From: Neptunomonas sp.
GTDB taxonomy: Bacteria > Pseudomonadota > Gammaproteobacteria > Pseudomonadales > Balneatricaceae
Assembly: GCF_016744175.1 (NCBI RefSeq)
Contig: NZ_JADGEV010000030.1
Coordinates: 1 to 49,662 of the forward strand
DNA length: 49,662 nt
Direction of reading: 5' to 3'
Part shown: positions 1-8,094 of the stretch, one piece after another
Numbering within the stretch: position 1 is the first letter of the stretch
Layout: the number at the start of each line of letters is the position of its first letter
The notes under the pieces: model-generated
What the model was told of the DNA's origin: nothing
Seen by the model: only the letters and a program-made list of their open reading frames with translations
Database searches by the model: none
Program-made: the position numbers and the translations under genes

Positions 1-876
1 ACCTAATATAGAAAAGTCATGGCCAGTAAGAGGTTGCTCTAAGCGCTTTAAGTAAAAGTGGCCATCATGTGAGTAGATCTTGTCCCCAATAATGGGATAC
101 CCCAAGTGTGCTAGCTGAGCACGAATTTGATGCTTTCTACCCGTAAACAGCTCGCACTCTATTAAAGCCTTGTTACCTTGGCGCTCCAGCACCTTAAAAG
201 CTGTTTTACTTACTTTGGGCTTTAAATAACAATCACGTAGCTGCGAACCAACTACATACATTTGGCTACGAATTTCACTGCCTTTTTTTTCAGATAATTC
301 ACATTCAAAAGTCATCTGATTCCACTCCGGTAAACCTGCCACCCACGCATGATAGACTTTCTTAACAATGAGTTGCTCTAAACACTTTTTCCACTTTTTA
401 TCTGCAGCGCTATCTTTAGCCAGCAAAATCACACCCGATGTCTCTGTATCTAATCGATGTAGCAATTGCGCATTAACGAAAGGTGTTTCTCGACGCACAA
501 GCGAGATCAACGTCTGGTATAAATTACGTGTCGTACGACTAACAGGAAGTAATGCGGGTTTATAAACTTTCAGCAACTCATCATTTTGCCAAAGCACTTG
601 CCAGCGAGAATCTACGTCAGCTTCTTGATGGCCTCTCAAGTTGAGTGTCACTTTTTGACCAGAGATAAGTATTTGATCAGGATAAGCGACACGGCCATCA
701 ACACAGACCTGTTCATTTTCAAAAGCATGATCTAATTGATCAACATCGTGGCGTGCTAGACGTAAGGAGAGAAATGCTAATAGGTATTGTGGGAGTTCAG
801 AAAAAACTATAAACGCTATACAGAAACCATCAACAGAATCATGCCCTGCTGATGGTCTAAGGTCATTTGCCGTCAA
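1..876 (-). CDS. RluA-family RNA pseudouridine synthase, 3' end cut by the window
   Basis: Isomerises specific uridines in RNA to pseudouridine. The reading frame is open from about 897 to the window edge. It holds the RluA motif HRLDTETSG with the catalytic Asp at residue 143, then TGRKHQIRAQL and GDKIY near the visible C-terminus. No ATG or GTG lies before the core domain. The best start is a TTG at 874-876, preceded by GGAG five bases upstream; it overlaps the TGA of the preceding membrane-protein gene (TTGA), which suggests translational coupling. The N-terminal 75 residues include a VCVDGRV stretch like an S4-type RNA-binding domain. Which family member (RluA, RluC, RluD or other) and which RNA position it modifies cannot be told. 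292 codons are visible and the end is missing. Confidence 0.85.
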   Translation of the reverse strand, partial: MTANDLRPSAGHDSVDGFCIAFIVFSELPQYLLAFLSLRLARHDVDQLDHAFENEQVCVDGRVAYPDQILISGQKVTLNLRGHQEADVDSRWQVLWQNDELLKVYKPALLPVSRTTRNLYQTLISLVRRETPFVNAQLLHRLDTETSGVILLAKDSAADKKWKKCLEQLIVKKVYHAWVAGLPEWNQMTFECELSEKKGSEIRSQMYVVGSQLRDCYLKPKVSKTAFKVLERQGNKALIECELFTGRKHQIRAQLAHLGYPIIGDKIYSHDGHFYLKRLEQPLTGHDFSILG

Positions 877-1373
877 GGCATCTCCGGAGAGTGTTCAAAA
901 TTCTTCCCAAAAAAAGCGCGTAACGTAAACAAGCAAGTGGAGGTTAACCCCCACAGCAAACCCGTAACCACACCTAAATCAACAATACCCCGCCATGGTT
1001 GCTCTAACTGATGCACAAGCAGCACCATCACTATAATGCCCAGTGTTAAACTATAGGTGACTATCATTCGCTTACGCACAATGGAGAAAAAACCCATACA
1101 AAACAAAGGCGCCAGTAATAATCGTAGCGGAGACACGTTCTGAGAGAGGTAAAGGATTCGTGCCGCAACACGAGGAGACCACCCCTGTTGGAATCCACGG
1201 TAGCCTTCACTAAAGCCCATAAAAACAATACTTACTACCAACGCCAACCAATGATGCCATTCAAGGCTGTAATCAAAGGTTTGCCAACCTATCGCGCTTA
1301 ATCGATAGATGGCACTACCCAGTAGCAAGCCGATTCCTGTGATTCCCCACAGAACAGCAATATACCCTAGCAC
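873..1373 (-). CDS. Small integral membrane protein of unknown function
   Basis: Function not recognised. The protein has about five hydrophobic segments separated by short loops, including a central amphipathic stretch (GYRGFQQGWSPRVAARILYL), so it is an inner-membrane protein. The open frame extends back to a TTG at 1481, but that extension runs through the strong terminator at 1437-1463. The real start is therefore probably the GTG at 1371-1373, giving 166 residues; its ribosome site (AAAGAGA) is weak. A TACAAT at about 1405-1410 on the minus strand could be its -10 box. The 3' end overlaps the TTG start of the RluA-family gene. Gene reality is fairly safe from length and coupling; the start is not. 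Confidence 0.6.
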   Translation of the reverse strand: MLGYIAVLWGITGIGLLLGSAIYRLSAIGWQTFDYSLEWHHWLALVVSIVFMGFSEGYRGFQQGWSPRVAARILYLSQNVSPLRLLLAPLFCMGFFSIVRKRMIVTYSLTLGIIVMVLLVHQLEQPWRGIVDLGVVTGLLWGLTSTCLFTLRAFFGKNFEHSPEMP

Positions 1374-1436
1374 TATCGTATCTCTTTCATTTAACCAGTA
1401 GAGGCGCTTATTGTACCCAACTCTGACAGATACTAA

Positions 1437-1463
1437 ACAAAAAAACCGCCCATAATGGGCGGT
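1437..1463 (-). terminator. Rho-independent terminator of the TRAP operon
   Basis: ACCGCCCAT at 1445-1453 pairs with ATGGGCGGT at 1455-1463. On the minus strand the stem is followed by six T and then GTTT. It lies about 50 bases after the dctM stop. Confidence 0.9.
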
Positions 1464-1514
1464 AAGTGCACGTATCTTCAAACAAACATTACATCGCTAT
1501 TATTCACATCAACG

Positions 1515-2912
1515 TTAATACCCGTTCAGCGAATCAATATACTCCGGTAGGAAGAGTGAAATTTGCGGTATATATGTGATCAGCATCAGGAAGCCTAACA
1601 ACAGACATAACCATGGCAGACACGCTTTAATAACCCAGATCATGTTTTGTCCAGTGATACCCGCCGTTACAAAGAGATTAAGCCCAACAGGCGGCGTTAG
1701 CATGCCTATTTCCATGTTCACTACCATGATGATACCCAGGTGAATCGGATCAATTCCTAACTGTGTTGCTATGGGAAACAAGATCGGTGCCATGATCAAT
1801 ATAATGGCTGATGGCTCCATAAAGTTACCGGCAATCAGCAGCAAGATATTGACTACAATCAAGAAGCCCCACGCAGGTAAACCCCAGGCAATGATCGATT
1901 CAGCAATGGTGTGCGGAATACGCTCAGTGGTCAGTACATGAGCAAACAGCATGGCATTTGCAATAATGAACAACAGCATCAAGGATACTTTTGATGCATC
2001 CAATATGACTTTACGAACTTCAGGATCTGCAAATGATTTCGGAACAGCCACCAGCATCTGCACCGCGTTACGAACAGAAGCAGACACAACGCTTTCTCCT
2101 TCGTTCTGCCAAGCAATACCTTTCATCGGACCAATATCACGGTAACCAACTACCGCAATGAAATAACCGTAAACCGCAGCAACCGCCGCCGCTTCAGTCG
2201 GTGATGCAATACCTCCGTAAATAGAGCCCAACACGATGATAATCAACATCATGCCACCCAGCGCAATGATGCCTGAGCGAGCCAATTTCTTAAAACCTGG
2301 GAAAGGCTGAGAAGGCAAGCCTTTGATACGCGCTACTATGTAGATAGCGATCATCAAAATAAGTCCCATCATCAAGCCAGGAATAAACCCTGCCATAAAC
2401 ATCCGTGAAGCAGACACTTCCGTTGCTGCAGCATAAACCAACATGACAATTGAGGGAGGAATCAAGATGCCTAATGTTCCAGCATTCGCTATAACACCTG
2501 CAGCAAAAGACTGCGGATAGCCCGAGCGAACCATACCAGCAATACAGATAGTTCCGATTGCAGCCACCGTTGCAGGAGACGAACCTGAAACCGCCGCAAA
2601 CAACATACACGCCATGACAGAGGCCATTGCTAGACCACCTTTGATATGGCCCACAGTATCCACAGCAAAGTTAATCAACCGCTTAGCCACACCACCGGTT
2701 GACAAGAACGCCGATGACAATACAAAGAACGGAATCGCTAACAGTGTGTAATGCTCTGATGTAGCTTCGAATAGCTTAAGCGCAATCGATGCAAGAGAAT
2801 CATTTGAGAACATTAAAATAGTGGTAACAGACGATAGACCCAGCGCTATAGCAATCGGCATACCGATAAACATACAAAAGAATAGGGTGATAAAAAGAAC
2901 CGCAATAGTCAT
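1515..2912 (-). CDS. dctM: TRAP dicarboxylate transporter, large permease subunit DctM
   Basis: Membrane channel subunit of a tripartite ATP-independent periplasmic transporter, which takes up C4-dicarboxylates or similar acids with sodium. The 465-residue protein is almost wholly hydrophobic (about 12 segments) and shows the family stretches MPIAIALGLSS near the N-terminus, GILIPPSIVM in the middle and GMLTPPVGLNLF near the end. A hydrophilic insert of about 40 residues (around 260-300) makes it longer than the usual ~430 residues; I believe this is common in DctM of this subgroup. The start overlaps the dctQ stop by four bases (ATGA). The terminator at 1437-1463 closes the operon. Confidence 0.95.
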   Translation of the reverse strand: MTIAVLFITLFFCMFIGMPIAIALGLSSVTTILMFSNDSLASIALKLFEATSEHYTLLAIPFFVLSSAFLSTGGVAKRLINFAVDTVGHIKGGLAMASVMACMLFAAVSGSSPATVAAIGTICIAGMVRSGYPQSFAAGVIANAGTLGILIPPSIVMLVYAAATEVSASRMFMAGFIPGLMMGLILMIAIYIVARIKGLPSQPFPGFKKLARSGIIALGGMMLIIIVLGSIYGGIASPTEAAAVAAVYGYFIAVVGYRDIGPMKGIAWQNEGESVVSASVRNAVQMLVAVPKSFADPEVRKVILDASKVSLMLLFIIANAMLFAHVLTTERIPHTIAESIIAWGLPAWGFLIVVNILLLIAGNFMEPSAIILIMAPILFPIATQLGIDPIHLGIIMVVNMEIGMLTPPVGLNLFVTAGITGQNMIWVIKACLPWLCLLLGFLMLITYIPQISLFLPEYIDSLNGY

Positions 2913-3538
2913 GATTTATCTCCCTTATCTGTGTTTGAGTCTTTATTCTCAGGATCCCCTAGGGCGGTATCCTGCAAGTCTTTAGCAATTTCCATAGACT
3001 CTTCCGCTTCATCTGCAAAATGGAAACCATCAGCTTGACCAATGACAACTTTCCAACCGAGCTGCAGGAAACGAACAATCAATAAAACAAAGCCTATAAT
3101 TAATATGCTCATCGGAATCCATTTAGGGATAGGAATATCTTCCATCTCGATACCGATCATTTTCATTTTGCTTAAATAAATCCAAGAGCCATAAACAAAT
3201 AGGCAGCAATAGATCAAACAAAGCACAATTGCTAGCAGAGTAAAGAATCGATGCGTATTAGCCGGCAGCATTTTGACAAATACATCTACGCCAATATGCG
3301 CACCAACTTTCACACCATAAGAAGCACCAAACAGTACAAACCAAGCTGCCATCAGCAACGTAGCTTCTTGTGCCCAGTGAATGCCTGAATTGAACCCAAA
3401 CCGAGCTACAACCTCTACAAATACGAGCAGGGTCATTGAAACCAGAAGCAAGGATAAGAACCCTTCTTCTAGCTGCGAAACTACTTTCTTAATCATCACA
3501 GCCACCATTTCGCCATTTATTTTTTCACGAGATAACAT
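2909..3538 (-). CDS. dctQ: TRAP dicarboxylate transporter, small permease subunit DctQ
   Basis: Four-helix membrane subunit that partners DctM. The 209-residue frame shows the DctQ pattern: an N-terminal EEGFLSLLLVSMTLLVFVEVVAR helix (written here only as a motif from about residue 24), then FGFNSGIHWAQE and three more helices. It ends in an acidic hydrophilic tail of about 45 residues, longer than usual. Start choice is open: the first ATG (3538) has no visible ribosome site, while the ATG at 3496 (MIKKVVSQLEEG) follows GGTGG and matches the usual family N-terminus better. It lies downstream of dctP, separated by about 110 bases that hold a hairpin. Confidence 0.92.
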   Translation of the reverse strand: MLSREKINGEMVAVMIKKVVSQLEEGFLSLLLVSMTLLVFVEVVARFGFNSGIHWAQEATLLMAAWFVLFGASYGVKVGAHIGVDVFVKMLPANTHRFFTLLAIVLCLIYCCLFVYGSWIYLSKMKMIGIEMEDIPIPKWIPMSILIIGFVLLIVRFLQLGWKVVIGQADGFHFADEAEESMEIAKDLQDTALGDPENKDSNTDKGDKS

Positions 3539-3612
3539 TTACAGGACAGCTCTACCTACACGGATATGAATACACAGGAGAAGCTCTCTTCTAAACAATA
3601 CTCATTGAAGAA

Positions 3613-3638
3613 ACAGACAGGCCATCAAGCCTGTCTGT
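3613..3638 (-). terminator. Intercistronic hairpin between dctP and dctQ (partial terminator)
   Basis: ACAGACAGGC (3613-3622) pairs perfectly with GCCTGTCTGT (3629-3638) around a six-base loop. On the minus strand only TTTC follows, so termination should be incomplete. It may protect the dctP message or lower dctQM expression relative to the binding protein. Confidence 0.7.
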
Positions 3639-3648
3639 AAACATCAAT

Positions 3649-4632
3649 TTACTGGTTAGATGCTTCTGCAGCTTTAATCAAATCAGCACCAATTTCGTCT
3701 TCAAATTGCGTCCAAACAGGTTTCATTGCTTTAACCCATTGTTGACGCTCGGCATCAGTAAGGTTCACTACTTTTGAACGCTTAGAATCGATGATTTTTT
3801 GCTTATCTTGGCTCGCTTTTTCAGCCGCTATACCATTTCCGTATGTGATAGCATCATCCAATGCTTTTTTAAGCTCTTTTTGCAGATCTTTGTCCAAAGA
3901 CATCCAGAATTCAGCTGAGGTCACCACTAAGTAGTCAAGAACACCGTGATTAGATTCTGTAATGAATGGCTGTACTTCAAAGAATTTTTTAGAGTAGATA
4001 TTAGACCACGTATTTTCCTGACCATCGATTGCCTGAGTCTGCAATAAGGTAAACACTTCGGAGAAAGGTTTTTTCAATGGCACTGCATCTATCGCTTCAA
4101 ACTGCGCTTGCAGTACATCAGACGTCATAATACGGAACTTTCTTCCGGCAGCATCAGCAGGCACTTTCAATGGGTTACTCGCAGATAACTGCTTCATACC
4201 ATTATGAAGATAGCCTAAGCCAACAAGTCCTTTTTTATTTAAAGAACCTAACAACTTTTGACCATCCGCGCCTTTCTGAAAACGCTCTACCGCGGCCATA
4301 TCTTTAAACAGGAAAGGCAAATCAAAAATTTGTAGTTTCTTAGTGTATTTTTGCAATTTGGATAAAGAAGGTGCTGCTAATTGAACATCACCCAGCAGCA
4401 TCGCCTCTAACACCTTGTTATCACCGAAAAGCTGCGAGCTAGGAAATACATCGACTTCTACTTTACCGGCTAGGCGCTCATCTACTAATTCTTTGAACTT
4501 AAGCGCCATCTGGCCTTTGGGGGTGTTTTCAGCAACAACATGAGAAAATTTAATTTCGATCGGGGCAGCTACTGCAGCTTGAGCACCCAGTGCTAAAGCG
4601 ATTGTAGTTACCGCAGCGGTCAATAAACGCAT
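3649..4632 (-). CDS. dctP: TRAP transporter periplasmic substrate-binding protein DctP
   Basis: Periplasmic receptor that hands substrate to DctQM. The 327-residue protein starts with a Sec signal peptide (MRLLTAAVTTIALALGAQA, cleavage near AVAAP) followed by the DctP opening IEIKFSHVVAENTPKG. Family features seen are a ligand-contact region around KFRIMTSDV, where the second Arg of the fold is expected, and QAIDGQENTWSNIYSKKFFEVQ, the hallmark of the DctP type. The ATG is preceded by AGGAGA six bases upstream. It is first in the dctPQM operon, downstream of a sigma-54-type promoter at 4724-4738. The DctP subtype and dctBD nearby point to C4-dicarboxylates (malate, succinate, fumarate); the exact substrate is inferred. 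Confidence 0.95.
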   Translation of the reverse strand: MRLLTAAVTTIALALGAQAAVAAPIEIKFSHVVAENTPKGQMALKFKELVDERLAGKVEVDVFPSSQLFGDNKVLEAMLLGDVQLAAPSLSKLQKYTKKLQIFDLPFLFKDMAAVERFQKGADGQKLLGSLNKKGLVGLGYLHNGMKQLSASNPLKVPADAAGRKFRIMTSDVLQAQFEAIDAVPLKKPFSEVFTLLQTQAIDGQENTWSNIYSKKFFEVQPFITESNHGVLDYLVVTSAEFWMSLDKDLQKELKKALDDAITYGNGIAAEKASQDKQKIIDSKRSKVVNLTDAERQQWVKAMKPVWTQFEDEIGADLIKAAEASNQ

Positions 4633-4723
4633 AGTGTATCTCCTACTTTTTGGTTTTATTCAGATTGTTTAGCGTTTTACTGGTGGCCACATAAACTCTG
4701 CCATCAGCGTCTACACTGGTATT

Positions 4724-4738
4724 GCAAGGACAGGGCCA
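4724..4738 (-). promoter_or_regulatory. Sigma-54 (-24/-12) promoter for dctPQM
   Basis: On the minus strand the sequence is TGGCCCTGTCCTTGC, close to the sigma-54 consensus TGGCAC-N5-TTGC with exact GG-to-GC spacing. Transcription would start near 4713, some 80 bases before dctP. It lies in the 364-base gap 4633-4996, which otherwise holds the leader of the chemoreceptor gene and AT-rich DNA. A weak dyad GTGG-N7-CCAC at about 4835-4850 could be an activator site. I see no clear promoter for the plus-strand gene. Confidence 0.75.
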
Positions 4739-4996
4739 ACCATTATTTTGCATTTAAAAACAATTAGTTAACAAAAACAGAAAATAGAATCACTTCAAAA
4801 TCGGCGTATAACCACCCAATAAAAAGCAGCATAAGTGGCGAGAATCCACACATTTAAAACGAGGTGATACGGGCAAGAGCCAGAAATTCCTACTATTCTT
4901 TGATTTATCTTCGCGACAAATATCTAAAGAATAACTACAGTTCGCCGTTGTTAAGTTTATATTAAGCGCTAAGAAGTCTTAAAACAGGAGACAGAA

Positions 4997-6610
4997 GTGA
5001 GCACCAGTAAAGGGATGTCTATTCAAACCAAAGTCAATTTATCACTCTTGGCTGTTTTCACGATTGTTCTTATCAGCAGCCTCACCGCAATATTCCAAAG
5101 CGAGAGAGGATTAAGCAAAGAGGTAGCACGCAAAACTACGCTGGCTACAGCAGACTCATATTTTGACAGCATAAATATACTGATGCTCAGCGGCGCTATG
5201 GCAAATAGCGCAACATTGCAGCAGAAAATCATTACTAACGAAGACCTAACAGAAGCCAGAATTATCCGTGGTGATGCCATCTCAAACGTCTACGGCCCTG
5301 GCGCTTCAGACTCCGGTATTCAAGATGAATTTGATAAAAGAGCCATGCAAGGTGAACATGTAATAGAAGAGATTGATGACGAGAAAGGCCACCGCCTTGT
5401 GGTTGTAACTCCGATGAAAGCATTAAGTGACTACAAGGGAACTAACTGTCTGTTGTGTCACCAAGTGACCGAAGGGGATATTATAGGCGCCGTTCGCGTC
5501 ACCTATTCTTTTAAGAACTTAGATGCGACTGTTTTCAGCAACATCACAGCTATTGCTCTGGTTGAATTAGCGCTGTTTGCTGCGGGTATTATTCTCATTA
5601 GCCTTTTACTACGTCGCTTAGTTGTAACGCCTATTAACCGCATGAGCGATACCATCCATACAATTGAGAAAGAAGGTAATCTTAACCTTAGAATTGACGT
5701 TACCTCGAAAGATGAAATTGGCAACATGTCAGGCGCGTTCAACTCTATGTTAGAAAACTTCCATGATAGTTTACACCAAGTGAGTAACACAATTTTACAA
5801 CTTGGCTCGTCTAGCCAACAGATAAACAATATTGCCGATCTCGCCTCACAAGCAGTCAATAACCAACATGTACAAACCACTTCCGTTGCGTCGGCAATGG
5901 AGCAAATGGATGAAGCGACTAGAAGTGTCGCTACTAACGCTGAGCATACCGTATCCGCATCTGATTTGGCGTTGCAAGAGGCCACTAACGGCACCGAAAT
6001 AACGCAAGCGGCCTTACAAGAAATTGAAAGCCTTAAAGAAAACATGATCAAAGCAATGCACGTTATCCAACAGCTAAACGAACAAAGCCAGAACGTCGGC
6101 TCTGTCCTTGAAGTTATACAAAAAATTGCCGGTCAAACCAACTTACTGGCACTAAACGCAGCAATCGAAGCAGCTCGGGCTGGTGAACAAGGACGTGGAT
6201 TTGCGGTGGTAGCCGATGAAGTAAGGACATTAGCCAGCCGTACCCACCAAGCAACAGAGGAAATTAATTCAATCATTATGCGTTTACAGCAAGATGCTGA
6301 AGGTGCGGTAACCGTCATGGATGTTGCGATGAGTAGCGCCGAATCCGGTGTGGAAAGTGTACAGAAAACGTCTAATGCATTGATAAATATTGCGGAAGAA
6401 GTCCGTGTGATTAACGACATGAATCATCAAGTAGCTACGGCTATTAAAGAACAATCTCAAATGGCAGCCAGTGTCGATTCAAGCGTGCAGGATATTAGCC
6501 AAAGTTCAAGTCGCACAGCGGACAGAGCATCGCAATTAACAGCTGTTGCATCAGAGCTAGGCTCTCTCGCCTCACAACTGGGCACTCTTGTTAGCCGATT
6601 TAAACTATAA
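4997..6610 (+). CDS. Methyl-accepting chemotaxis protein with a periplasmic CxxCH (c-heme) motif
   Basis: Transmembrane chemoreceptor that signals to CheA/CheW. Order: helix about 13-35, periplasmic domain about 36-180, second helix about 183-206, HAMP about 207-262, then the coiled-coil signalling domain, whose hairpin tip ([16 protein letters not shown]) lies near residues 390-405. The periplasmic domain contains CLLCH at 151-155, the covalent c-type heme motif, followed by [12 protein letters not shown]. Related CxxCH sensor domains are known in proteobacterial receptors, and Geobacter examples bind heme; heme binding here is inferred. The start is GTG with AGGAG six bases before it. It stands alone on the plus strand between dctPQM and dctBD, so it may sense redox state or gases where the dicarboxylate genes are used. 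Confidence 0.92.
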   Translation: MSTSKGMSIQTKVNLSLLAVFTIVLISSLTAIFQSERGLSKEVARKTTLATADSYFDSINILMLSGAMANSATLQQKIITNEDLTEARIIRGDAISNVYGPGASDSGIQDEFDKRAMQGEHVIEEIDDEKGHRLVVVTPMKALSDYKGTNCLLCHQVTEGDIIGAVRVTYSFKNLDATVFSNITAIALVELALFAAGIILISLLLRRLVVTPINRMSDTIHTIEKEGNLNLRIDVTSKDEIGNMSGAFNSMLENFHDSLHQVSNTILQLGSSSQQINNIADLASQAVNNQHVQTTSVASAMEQMDEATRSVATNAEHTVSASDLALQEATNGTEITQAALQEIESLKENMIKAMHVIQQLNEQSQNVGSVLEVIQKIAGQTNLLALNAAIEAARAGEQGRGFAVVADEVRTLASRTHQATEEINSIIMRLQQDAEGAVTVMDVAMSSAESGVESVQKTSNALINIAEEVRVINDMNHQVATAIKEQSQMAASVDSSVQDISQSSSRTADRASQLTAVASELGSLASQLGTLVSRFKL

Positions 6611-6640
6611 ATCAGCATAAGCAGCTTGCTTGATACTAAC

Positions 6641-6679
6641 AACCTATCGCCCCTTGCCGAGAGCGATAGGTTTATTTTT
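6641..6679 (+). terminator. Terminator of the chemoreceptor gene
   Basis: AACCTATCGC (6641-6650) pairs with GCGATAGGTT (6663-6672), followed by TATTTTTA. The T-tract touches the stop codon of the convergent dctD. Confidence 0.85.
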
Positions 6680-8084
6680 AGACTTTGTAATCGTTTTTAT
6701 CTAATCCATATTTACGCATTTTGTCATACAAAGTTTTACGCGGTAAACCCAAACTATTTAGCGTATCTTTAATTGAACCGCCATGCAGAGATAGCTCTGT
6801 TTGCAGTAATATTTTTTCAAATTGCTCAACTTGCTCTGGTAGAGTCATTTTACGTGATGCGGCACTATCGATAATGGGCCGGTTATCAAAATCAAACGTA
6901 CAGCTTTCACCTAAAAGAACATACCTCTCCGCTAAATTACGTAGCTCTCTGATGTTTCCAGGCCAATCATGTGTCATCAAGCTATGCATCCTCTCTATTG
7001 TTAGAGGCGACACTTCCCGTCCATACTGGGTCGAGGCTAAGATCGAGAAATGCTGAAACAACAAAGGGAGATCGTCTAGACGATCTCTTAAAGGAGGTAT
7101 ATCAACGCGCACCACATTTAAACGATAGTAAAGATCTTCTCGAAACGAACCTCGCTCAGCTTGCTCTTTTAAGTCAACTTTACTTGCAGCTATCACTCGA
7201 ATATCTAGCGTTATCACTTCATTTGAGCCTAAGCGCTCTATCGTTCTTTCTTCTAACACTCTTAACAATTTAACTTGCAAGGCTAAGGGCATACTCTCAA
7301 TTTCATCTAGAAATACTGTGCCCCCGTTTGCATGCTCAAACTTACCAATACGTTTTGATTTAGCATCTGTGAAAGCGCCCTTTTCATGTCCAAACAGTTC
7401 ACTCTCGATCAAACTTTCAGGCACTGCCCCACAGTTAATTGCTACAAAGTTTTTATCTCTTCGGTTACTATGCTCATGAATATAGCGGGCCATCAAATCT
7501 TTACCGGTGCCTGTTTCAGCCAGAACCAAAATATCAGCTGGCGTATCAGCGACGGTATGAACTAAGCGACGCAATTGCTTAATCGATGGCGTATTACCAA
7601 TAATGCGTGGTCCAGGTGCGCTTTGCTCCTCAAGCTCCTGACGTAACCTGCGATTCTCTATAGTAAGCGCCCTTTTCTCCATAGCTCTGCGCACAATATC
7701 CACCAACAGCTCAGTCGAAAATGGCTTTTCTATAAAGTCATAAGCACCATTTCTCATCGCACTCACTGCCATAGAGATATCACCATGACCCGTAATCAAG
7801 ATAACAGGAAGATCAGGATCAATCACATGAGCCCTTTCCATCAATTCCAACCCATCAATACCCGGCATATTGATATCGGTAACCATAACACCACACCACT
7901 CATCAGTGATCTGATCGAGCGCTTTTTCAGCACTCTCCAATGCAATGACAGAATAGCCGGCCAACTCTAATGTTTGCCCCGCTGACAGCCTAATGTGCTT
8001 TTCATCATCAACAAGAAGCACAGTATTACTAGGGTTAACGACACCTTGATGATTAGCACTTTGATTTACCTCTGTTGCCTGCAT
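6678..8084 (-). CDS. dctD: Sigma-54-dependent response regulator DctD
   Basis: NtrC-class activator that, once phosphorylated by DctB, drives sigma-54 promoters of dicarboxylate transport genes. Counting from the chosen ATG at 8084: receiver domain 20-135 with D26/D27, phospho-acceptor D70 and K120; AAA+ domain about 160-390; Fis-type helix-turn-helix at the end (LGLPRKTLYDKMRKYG). Two core motifs are unusual: Walker A reads AETGTGKD (Ala for the first Gly), and the sigma-54 contact loop reads GAFTDA (236-241) rather than GAFTGA. The frame can be extended to 8165, but that would overlap dctB; the ATG at 8084 lies ten bases after the dctB stop. Its likely target is the promoter at 4724-4738. 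Confidence 0.93.
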   Translation of the reverse strand: MQATEVNQSANHQGVVNPSNTVLLVDDEKHIRLSAGQTLELAGYSVIALESAEKALDQITDEWCGVMVTDINMPGIDGLELMERAHVIDPDLPVILITGHGDISMAVSAMRNGAYDFIEKPFSTELLVDIVRRAMEKRALTIENRRLRQELEEQSAPGPRIIGNTPSIKQLRRLVHTVADTPADILVLAETGTGKDLMARYIHEHSNRRDKNFVAINCGAVPESLIESELFGHEKGAFTDAKSKRIGKFEHANGGTVFLDEIESMPLALQVKLLRVLEERTIERLGSNEVITLDIRVIAASKVDLKEQAERGSFREDLYYRLNVVRVDIPPLRDRLDDLPLLFQHFSILASTQYGREVSPLTIERMHSLMTHDWPGNIRELRNLAERYVLLGESCTFDFDNRPIIDSAASRKMTLPEQVEQFEKILLQTELSLHGGSIKDTLNSLGLPRKTLYDKMRKYGLDKNDYKV

Positions 8085-8094
8085 GCGTTTCTCG

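Noticed and set aside
368-565. A 65-codon plus-strand ORF
   Set aside because: Antisense to the conserved HRLDTETSG region of the pseudouridine synthase.
4997-4999. Sigma-28 promoter for the chemoreceptor
   Set aside because: TTAAGTTT near 4950 resembles the -35 box, but no GCCGATAA-like -10 stands at the right spacing.
5503-6051. A 182-codon minus-strand ORF
   Set aside because: Antisense shadow of the chemoreceptor; the translation is a Cys/Ser-rich string without family features.
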